Made by a program: the position numbers and the translations under genes. From Terriglobia bacterium (lineage in GTDB: Bacteria; Acidobacteriota; Terriglobia; UBA7540), in contig JAIQEZ010000022.1 of the NCBI GenBank assembly GCA_020073545.1, positions 1 to 48,417 of the forward strand: 48,417 nucleotides of DNA. Direction: 5' to 3'. The notes beneath the pieces were generated by a model, which was not told where the DNA came from, searched no databases, and was given only the letters and a program-made list of their open reading frames with translations. Positions 43,736 to 48,417 of this stretch are shown piece after piece; within the stretch, counting starts at the first letter, position 1, and the number at the start of each line of letters is the position of its first letter.

Positions 43736-43920
43736 TGAAGAGAGGGAGCCACGTGTCCTCTATGTTGGCAACCCGATGCTGAAATTGGCTGGTGTAATGG
43801 AGAGTTTTTTTTGCCGATGTGGAGTCGCAAACGAATGTAGGCATAGCAGCCGTCATCCCTGCTCACGAGCTTTACGAAATCCTTCACTCAGACGAATTGA
43901 AGCTGATCCGGGATTTCTAG
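43686..43920 (+). pseudogene. Frameshifted gene of unknown function
   Basis: Homologous at its start to the 21-aa ORF at 44833 (VDRE-x3-EI-x-VY). It reads LVDREVKREIPVYLGEE, PRVLYVGNPMLKLAGVMES, then a run of eight T bases (43805-43812). With one T fewer the frame continues FFADVESQTNVGIAAVIPAH, ELYEILHSDELKLIRDF and stops at 43918-43920. The ancestral start is ATA here. Either a pseudogene, an assembly error in the homopolymer, or slippage; the lost start codon favours pseudogene. Confidence 0.55.
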
Positions 43921-44100
43921 CTTCAGTGTCAAACCGTGGGAGACTGCATCCGAAGGTGGTGGCGGCAGGGGTGAAACCCCGACGTTCCTTGACAGACCGC
44001 GTTGTTGGCACTGCCACCGTTGTGGCGGCATTCAGCTTGGTGATCAGATTTCACTTCGCTTTGGGCCGCGTCGCACCAGCGACGCTGGCGGGAGGACACG
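43921..44100. other. Upstream of bactofilin gene
   Basis: TTGACA at 43989-43994 is a perfect -35 hexamer, but no convincing -10 follows at 16-18 bp. GCCAC-CGTT-GTGGC is a small hairpin near 44012. Confidence 0.35.
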
Positions 44101-44529
44101 ATGGCATTCGGCATGGGCAAACCCACAACGCGTCGGCAGGAGCTTGCCGACTTGCCCGACGACTGGGTCGGCTGGATCGAGCCGGGCCTGGAACTGGAAG
44201 GGAAGATGAAGGTCACCGTCGGGCTCGTCCGCCTGAACTCGCACTTTAAGGGCGAGATCCTTTCGGAGGGCGTGGTGGTGATCCACGACCAGGGAGAAGT
44301 GGAGGGCGATATCCAAGCGAAAGTGGTGAGCGTCACGGGCAAGGTGAAAGGGACGATTCACGCCACGGAACGCGTCGAAATCAAGAAACACGGCATCGTG
44401 CTGGGCGACATCCACACGCCCTGCCTGCTGGTGGACCCCGGAGGGTTCTTCGACGGCCAGTGCCATATTCCTACCCCCGAGCCCGCAACCGAAGCCCCCA
44501 AAGGCGTGGATGCCAAGGACCATCCGTAG
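44101..44529 (+). CDS. Bactofilin / polymer-forming cytoskeletal protein
   Basis: 142 residues. Right-handed beta-helix core of short repeats: IEPGLELEGKMKVTVGLVRL, HFKGEILSEGVVVIHDQGEV, EGDIQAKVVSVTGKVKGTIH, ATERVEIKKHGIVLGDIHTP. Flanked by disordered ends, as usual for bactofilins, which form nucleotide-independent filaments that scaffold envelope machinery. ATG has GGGAGGA 5 nt upstream. Nearby PilZ gene fits a surface/motility-related neighbourhood, but no direct link is shown. Confidence 0.88.
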   Translation: MAFGMGKPTTRRQELADLPDDWVGWIEPGLELEGKMKVTVGLVRLNSHFKGEILSEGVVVIHDQGEVEGDIQAKVVSVTGKVKGTIHATERVEIKKHGIVLGDIHTPCLLVDPGGFFDGQCHIPTPEPATEAPKGVDAKDHP

Positions 44530-44554
44530 AAGATCGGCCCGGTTCCCCGCCAGC

Positions 44555-44573
44555 GCGGCGGCATACCCGCCGC
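44555..44573 (+). terminator. Hairpin after bactofilin gene
   Basis: GCGGCGG-CATAC-CCGCCGC, perfect 7-bp stem 26 bp past the stop. No T run. Confidence 0.45.
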
Positions 44574-44653
44574 AAATCCCCTTCCTCACTAAACCAGGAA
44601 ATCGGCATTGAGAAGGCACTAATGCCAGCAGTGCGGGCGAACCGTAGATCGGA

Positions 44654-44876
44654 CCATATTTCGGCGACGAGGGAGACTAGGGAAGGAAAAATGTCGGAGG
44701 AATGGGGCGAAGAAACGGCAGTTTCGGGCTTTGGCATTGGCAGAAGTGGCAAAACTGGCCGCTTCCCGGGGGGCTGGAGGCACCGAACGCTGAAAACCCG
44801 ACTGGCCATTGCATGGAGAAGCCGTTAGGGGTATGTTACCGGTCGACCGCGAACTCATAATGGAAATTCGTGTTTA
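44654..44876 (+). repeat. Duplicated module, copy 2
   Basis: Partner of 43513-43735. This copy keeps both short ORFs with start codons and leads directly into the PilZ gene. Confidence 0.75.
44691..44828 (+). CDS. Small basic protein, 45 aa, in duplicated module
   Basis: ATG with GGAAGG 4 nt upstream. Sequence runs MSEEWGEETAVSGFGIG, then GWRHRTLKTRLAIAWRSR. Unknown family. The other module copy preserves RTLKTRLAIA-x-RS at protein level although its own frame is broken, which is mild support for coding. Its stop is 4 bp before the next short ORF. Confidence 0.45.
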   Translation: MSEEWGEETAVSGFGIGRSGKTGRFPGGWRHRTLKTRLAIAWRSR

Positions 44877-44898
44877 TTGTGAGGCGCTATCGGAATGA
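44833..44898 (+). CDS. 21-aa leader ORF coupled to PilZ gene
   Basis: MLPVDRELIMEIRVYCEALSE with AGGGG just upstream. Its TGA overlaps the PilZ start as ATGA (44895-44898), the classical sign of translational coupling. It is the truncated counterpart of the frameshifted gene at 43686-43920. Confidence 0.45.
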   Translation: MLPVDRELIMEIRVYCEALSE

Positions 44899-45770
44899 GT
44901 GAAGCTCAAACCCGCCGGACGGACCGGATCGTGCTGGCCATTCCCATCCTCGTGGCCGGTACCGACGCGATGGGATTCGTTTTTGTGGAAGAAACCAAGA
45001 CAGTCGTGGTTAGCCGATACGGGGCCAAAATGATTCTCAAGTGCACCCTTAAAGCCGGTCAGGAGATCAATGTCCGCAACATCGGAACGGGCGAGGAAGC
45101 GGATATGCGCGTCATCGGTCAGATCACCGACTGCCCTGAGGGGTTTTGTTACGGTGTGGGATTCCTCAATCCCTCGGTCAACATCTGGGGGGTTAATTTC
45201 CCTCCGCTCGTTGAATCCGAAAATGCAGTGGCCAAGGTGTTGCTCGAGTGCGCCCGGTGCCACGGCCGTTCGCTGGTTTATCTGAACGAGTTTGAAGTGG
45301 AAGTTTTCCAGGCCCACGAGGCGATCTCACTGCCCTGCAGGTCCTGCAAGGATCATACCCTGTGGAAGCGGCCGGGAAGCGCACCGGCGCCGGCTACTTC
45401 GGCCGTGCCTGGGGCCAAGGCTCCTCCGCCTTCCGCATCCCTCCAGGGGTCATCGGCGCCTCCGCAGGTCAGGCAGGAAAGGCGCAGGGAAAAACGCTTG
45501 AGCCTGCGGATGCAGGCTTGCATCCGGACGAAAGCCCTCGGAGAGGTTGTGGTGATGGCCGAAAACGTCTCGCGCGGTGGGTTCTCGTTCAAAAGCACCG
45601 AGCGGTTTGGCGTGGGTCAGATTGTGGAAGTCTGTGTTCCTTATGCGCCGGGTGCCGGCAATATTTTCTCAAGCGCGCGGATTGCGCATGTGGAAGCGCT
45701 CCCCCAAGAAGGAGTGCACTCGTATGGCGTTACTCACCTGGGTGTGCATCAAGCCTGGCCTGTGAAATAG
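44895..45770 (+). CDS. Double PilZ-like protein with central zinc ribbon
   Basis: 291 residues. Residues 8-105 look like a degenerate PilZ-type barrel (TDRIVLAIPILVAGTD, YGVGFLNPSVNIWGV). The middle has two CxxC knuckles, C119-ARC122 and C148-RSC151, likely a zinc ribbon. A Pro/Ala linker follows, then a PilZ domain at about 193-285 with the c-di-GMP motif intact: R197-x3-R201 (RREKR) and N224-V-S226-x2-G (ENVSRGG). Probably a cytoplasmic c-di-GMP effector. Its start is fixed by the 4-bp overlap with the leader ORF. Confidence 0.85.
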   Translation: MSEAQTRRTDRIVLAIPILVAGTDAMGFVFVEETKTVVVSRYGAKMILKCTLKAGQEINVRNIGTGEEADMRVIGQITDCPEGFCYGVGFLNPSVNIWGVNFPPLVESENAVAKVLLECARCHGRSLVYLNEFEVEVFQAHEAISLPCRSCKDHTLWKRPGSAPAPATSAVPGAKAPPPSASLQGSSAPPQVRQERRREKRLSLRMQACIRTKALGEVVVMAENVSRGGFSFKSTERFGVGQIVEVCVPYAPGAGNIFSSARIAHVEALPQEGVHSYGVTHLGVHQAWPVK

Positions 45771-46329
45771 CCTTCCGGTCTTCCTGCCCCCGTTGTCAGC
45801 GCGTTTCTTCCCGAATTCCCGCGGGCGGGGAGTAGACTTCTTTCAGTTCTCGGCACCACCAAGCGCCCTCCTTGCGCCGCGTATCCGCGTCAGTGAAATG
45901 ACAATCATAATTAATAGTAACTCAGCTCCCTCTCGGTCAGGAACTCGTCCCTCCCGGAGGTGTCTTCCCATCTCAGATGCATAGCCCCACATGCCCTCGA
46001 CCGCCTTATCCAGCGGACACGTGGAATGCCCAGGTCTGGCGAGTCGCTGAATCAGTTCGCCAAGGGTTCCCGTGAAGGGTTGACAGCTCCAGGTCTGGTC
46101 AGAAGCCGGTGTCCGATTAGTGTCTGGAGAGGGCAGAAATCCGGCAATAACTAGCGAAATGCAGCACAAGGACGAGTGGCCCTAACTAATTGAAAATATG
46201 ACGGAATTCATGGGAAACAAAAGCCTTAGTCTGAGCGTCCCTATTGCCGTGTCAACGTACCGCCTCCTGCTGCCAGCAAATCAAGGGCTGAGGGCAGGGG
46301 GCGGGGATTCGTGGACCAAAAACGAGAGC

Positions 46330-46350
46330 GGGGAACCGATTCGGTTCCCC
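46330..46350. terminator. Long perfect palindrome
   Basis: GGGGAACCGATTCGGTTCCCC: 8-bp stem with 5-nt loop (10 bp if fully paired). Isolated, no T run; terminator-like or a protein-binding palindrome. Confidence 0.45.
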
Positions 46351-46626
46351 GTCTCACGTGTCCGTTCTTTTGAGCCGTGGCAGCGTCCGCGGAACGTTGC
46401 CAGCGGTGCGCACCGCAAGAGCGGTGTGGTTATTCCAAAACTGTTGATTCTAAAAGGGCTACTCAAATTCGCGCAAAGTCGCCATCTCCGTTTTGGACCG
46501 TGCTTCACTTGGCTGAAAAGGTTGCGCTCGAAACTGGCCCGGACCGCCGCGCTTGGTACGGTCAAGTTTAGGCTAAGTCTTTCATTCTACATTCGGGCCA
46601 TACGGCGCTGGCGCGGATCGTGGGCG

Positions 46627-46651
46627 TATGAATGTTATGAATGTATGAATG
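46627..46651. repeat. Three tandem TATGAATG units
   Basis: TATGAATGT at 46627-46635, TATGAATG at 46636-46643 and again at 46644-46651. A short tandem repeat in otherwise GC-rich DNA. Confidence 0.6.
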
Positions 46652-46786
46652 GCCGACGTGCCCGCGCGGTGCCAGCGCAGGCAGACCAGAATTGGCGTAC
46701 GTCTCGCGTCAAGGCGCGCCGTGTTGCGCCGCCGGACGGCTGGGGATGTTATGGTTTGCCGAGGCGCGGGTCTTGTAGGGGCGCAC

Positions 46787-48417
46787 CTACTCTTGCGACT
46801 TCGGTTTGAGGGCTGAGAGCGGCCCGCGAGTATCGGTTTGGACTCTTCGAAGAGGCCGGCCAGCGTTCCGGTCGGTGGTTTGGCCATGGTCTAGAGCGAG
46901 TGCGCCGTTGACGAAAACAAAAGATATCCCGGTGGGCGGATCCAGCGGCGCGTCATAGGTCGCATGGTCTTCGATGTGATCGGGGTCAAAGATCACCAGA
47001 TCCGCAGCGTATCCCGCCATCACGCGGCCTCGATGGTTCAGGCCAAATGTGTCCGCTGCGAGACTGGTCATCTTCCGCAGCGCTTCTTCGAGTGTCAGTA
47101 CGTGTGCCTCCCGGACGTAGTGTCCCAAGATCCGAGCAAAGTTGCCGACGCCGCGAGGATGCACAAAGGACTGTTCACCGCCGCGGACAGCACTGTCAGT
47201 CCCAAACGAAGTGTACGGGTCCTGGAGGATGGTCTCGACATCCTCCTCTTTCATATCTGTGTAAACCATCTGAGCTCCGCCGTGCGAGAGCAGGTACAGG
47301 ATAGCGTCGACCTGAGCCCGCAAATCGGGCGCCGATTTGCCTTTCCCGAGGTCCCGCGCCGAGGCCACGTCCGTGATCGTACTGCCTTCCAGCCCCCGGT
47401 CAAACCCGAAGTACGCGATCCTCGCATACGAAAAACTGGGGAACCCCGTTGCCTCAAGCCGGGCAAGAATGCTCTTCACGACGACCGTCCTCCTTGCCGG
47501 ATCGTTTTCTAGCCGCCGCCAGTTTATCTCGTTCCCGCGGAGTTCCTTCGGCAATAGGAGTTCCATAGAAGTCGAAGAGGCGTGGTACCCGTAGACGTCC
47601 AGTGTGATCCGCAGGCCCGCGGATCGCTCATGATCGAGTCTTTCCAGGCGGGCCGCTGCTGAGCCCCATTTACTAGCTACCGCGATCTTGAAATGGGAGA
47701 CATGAAGAGGAGTTCTTGCCATGCGTGCAATTTGGATGGCTTCTTCCAGAGCCTGCTCCCCGGCGATTCCTTCATCTCGCAAGTGCGTGACATACATCCC
47801 GCCATGGCGACCGGCGACCTGAGCAAGCCTCACAATTTCATCGCGCTTGGCGAAGCAGCCCGGCGAATATGCGAGGCCTGAGGAAAATCCAAGTGCTCCT
47901 GCAGCCATGTTTCGCTCGACGATACCGGACATTTTGGCGATAGCGTCATCAGACGCAGCCTCTGCGGAATGGCCCATAATCGCTTCGCGAACTGAGTTAT
48001 GCCCCACGAGGGTGGCCACATTCACTTGGCTCCCGTGTTTCGCCAGACCACTCAGCAAAGCGCCAATCTCTACCGAAGACGTTCCGCAGTTACCTGTGAT
48101 TAGGGTCGTAACGCCTTGCCGAACGAAGTTCGGAGCCCGAAAAGGTCGGTTCCTTGGAATATTACGTTCCACGTGAGTGTGAACGTCAATAAAGCCAGGG
48201 GCGAGCACCTGCCCGTGTGCGTTCAGCCAACGCCGAGCCCGCGCGGCATAGAGGATGCCAACGCTCGAGATTTTCCCGTCGCCAATCCCTACACACAGCC
48301 CTCGGTTTAGCATTCGCTCCCAATCGAAGATCCTGGCATTGTAGATGATCAGATCGAACGTGCCAAGCCGCCTCCGCCACTCCCAAAGCGCGAGAACTCC
48401 AATACCAAGTAGGATAA
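46787..48417 (-). CDS. N-acyl-D-amino-acid deacylase (D-aminoacylase), 5' end outside window
   Basis: Amidohydrolase-superfamily enzyme that releases D-amino acids from N-acyl-D-amino acids. The frame is open to the window edge: before the internal ATG at 48313 come FDLIIYNARIFDWER and, further out, a hydrophobic stretch ILLGIGVLALWEW, perhaps an export signal. Metal ligands in order: HTH (FIDVHTHVE), Cys in TGNCGTSS, His in YVTHLRDEG, His in LHVSHFK, Asp in FGTDSAVR. The closing beta-sandwich has GYAADLVIFDPD and FVFVNGALALDHG. At least 543 residues visible. It may act in the periplasm on cell-wall-derived acyl-D-amino acids. Confidence 0.9.
   Translation of the reverse strand, partial: ILLGIGVLALWEWRRRLGTFDLIIYNARIFDWERMLNRGLCVGIGDGKISSVGILYAARARRWLNAHGQVLAPGFIDVHTHVERNIPRNRPFRAPNFVRQGVTTLITGNCGTSSVEIGALLSGLAKHGSQVNVATLVGHNSVREAIMGHSAEAASDDAIAKMSGIVERNMAAGALGFSSGLAYSPGCFAKRDEIVRLAQVAGRHGGMYVTHLRDEGIAGEQALEEAIQIARMARTPLHVSHFKIAVASKWGSAAARLERLDHERSAGLRITLDVYGYHASSTSMELLLPKELRGNEINWRRLENDPARRTVVVKSILARLEATGFPSFSYARIAYFGFDRGLEGSTITDVASARDLGKGKSAPDLRAQVDAILYLLSHGGAQMVYTDMKEEDVETILQDPYTSFGTDSAVRGGEQSFVHPRGVGNFARILGHYVREAHVLTLEEALRKMTSLAADTFGLNHRGRVMAGYAADLVIFDPDHIEDHATYDAPLDPPTGISFVFVNGALALDHGQTTDRNAGRPLRRVQTDTRGPLSALKPKSQE

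Larger units (their letters stand above)
45771..46786. other. Intergenic, about 1 kb, no gene supported
   Basis: A 203-codon plus-strand frame (46198-46809) exists but is Arg/Trp-rich without motifs, lacks a ribosome site and overlaps the convergent D-aminoacylase gene, so it is not called. A hairpin and a short tandem repeat are listed separately. Confidence 0.5.

Noticed and set aside
46198-46809. A 203-codon frame ahead of the D-aminoacylase gene
   Set aside because: Composition is Arg/Trp-rich, there is no motif, and it contains an intergenic hairpin and tandem repeat.

Overview
The window is bacterial chromosomal DNA, GC-rich and diderm. It carries lptD, outer-membrane porins, a large TonB-dependent receptor with a carboxypeptidase-regulatory-like N-terminal domain, a Ser/Asp-rich RDD protein, and several small protein families I associate with Acidobacteriota. 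I infer an acidobacterium. No rRNA, tRNA or CRISPR array was seen.

Layout: (1) 1-650 is the right end of an IS3-family element inserted into a secreted helical-repeat protein gene. (2) 871-6702, minus strand, is an envelope/haem block: lptD, hemB, dacB and a LOG-family protein. (3) 6777-11684, plus strand, holds a zinc-ribbon/RDD membrane protein, an S41 peptidase that has lost its catalytic dyad, a divergent polysaccharide deacetylase and a small secreted protein. (4) 11780-12533 holds a small membrane ORF, an attC-like palindrome and a hicBA toxin-antitoxin pair. (5) 12823-20635, minus strand, is a phosphate block: a secreted barrel-like protein, phoU-pstB-pstA-pstC-pstS and a putative outer-membrane porin. 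PhoB-box-like half-sites with 11-bp periodicity precede both pstS and the porin. (6) 21024-21798 is a degenerate receiver protein with a membrane partner. (7) 22005-26550, plus strand, is miaA-hfq-hflX, then serS behind a good sigma70 promoter. (8) 27065-31386 is a His/Cys-rich small protein, the TonB receptor and a CDF metal exporter. (9) 31683-36014 is OsmC, a Crp/Fnr regulator, a Cys-rich small ORF touching a cobalamin-type radical SAM gene, and a fusion protein carrying a second degenerate receiver. (10) 36255-42626 contains two RRM RNA-binding protein genes, two small very basic proteins, a DUF3553-like protein, an ABM-like protein divergent from an XRE regulator, a large structured-RNA-like segment with no partner gene, and an RpoD-type sigma factor. 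(11) 42627-45770 is a patchwork of a frameshifted IS1-like transposase relic, a 220-bp duplicated module, a homopolymer-frameshifted gene, a bactofilin and a double-PilZ/zinc-ribbon protein preceded by two coupled short ORFs. (12) 46787 to the window edge is a metal-dependent D-aminoacylase, 5'-truncated by the window end.

Functionally, the phosphate block is the clearest system: high-affinity Pi uptake with a porin probably under the same Pho control. The miaA-hfq-hflX cluster is a classical RNA-modification/RNA-chaperone/GTPase operon. The most interesting unexplained items are the orphan structured RNA at about 39868-40110 (HEARO/omega-RNA-like or group II intron domain I), the Cys-rich ORF next to the radical SAM enzyme, the paired degenerate receivers, the S41 pseudoprotease, and the duplicated small-ORF module ahead of the PilZ gene.
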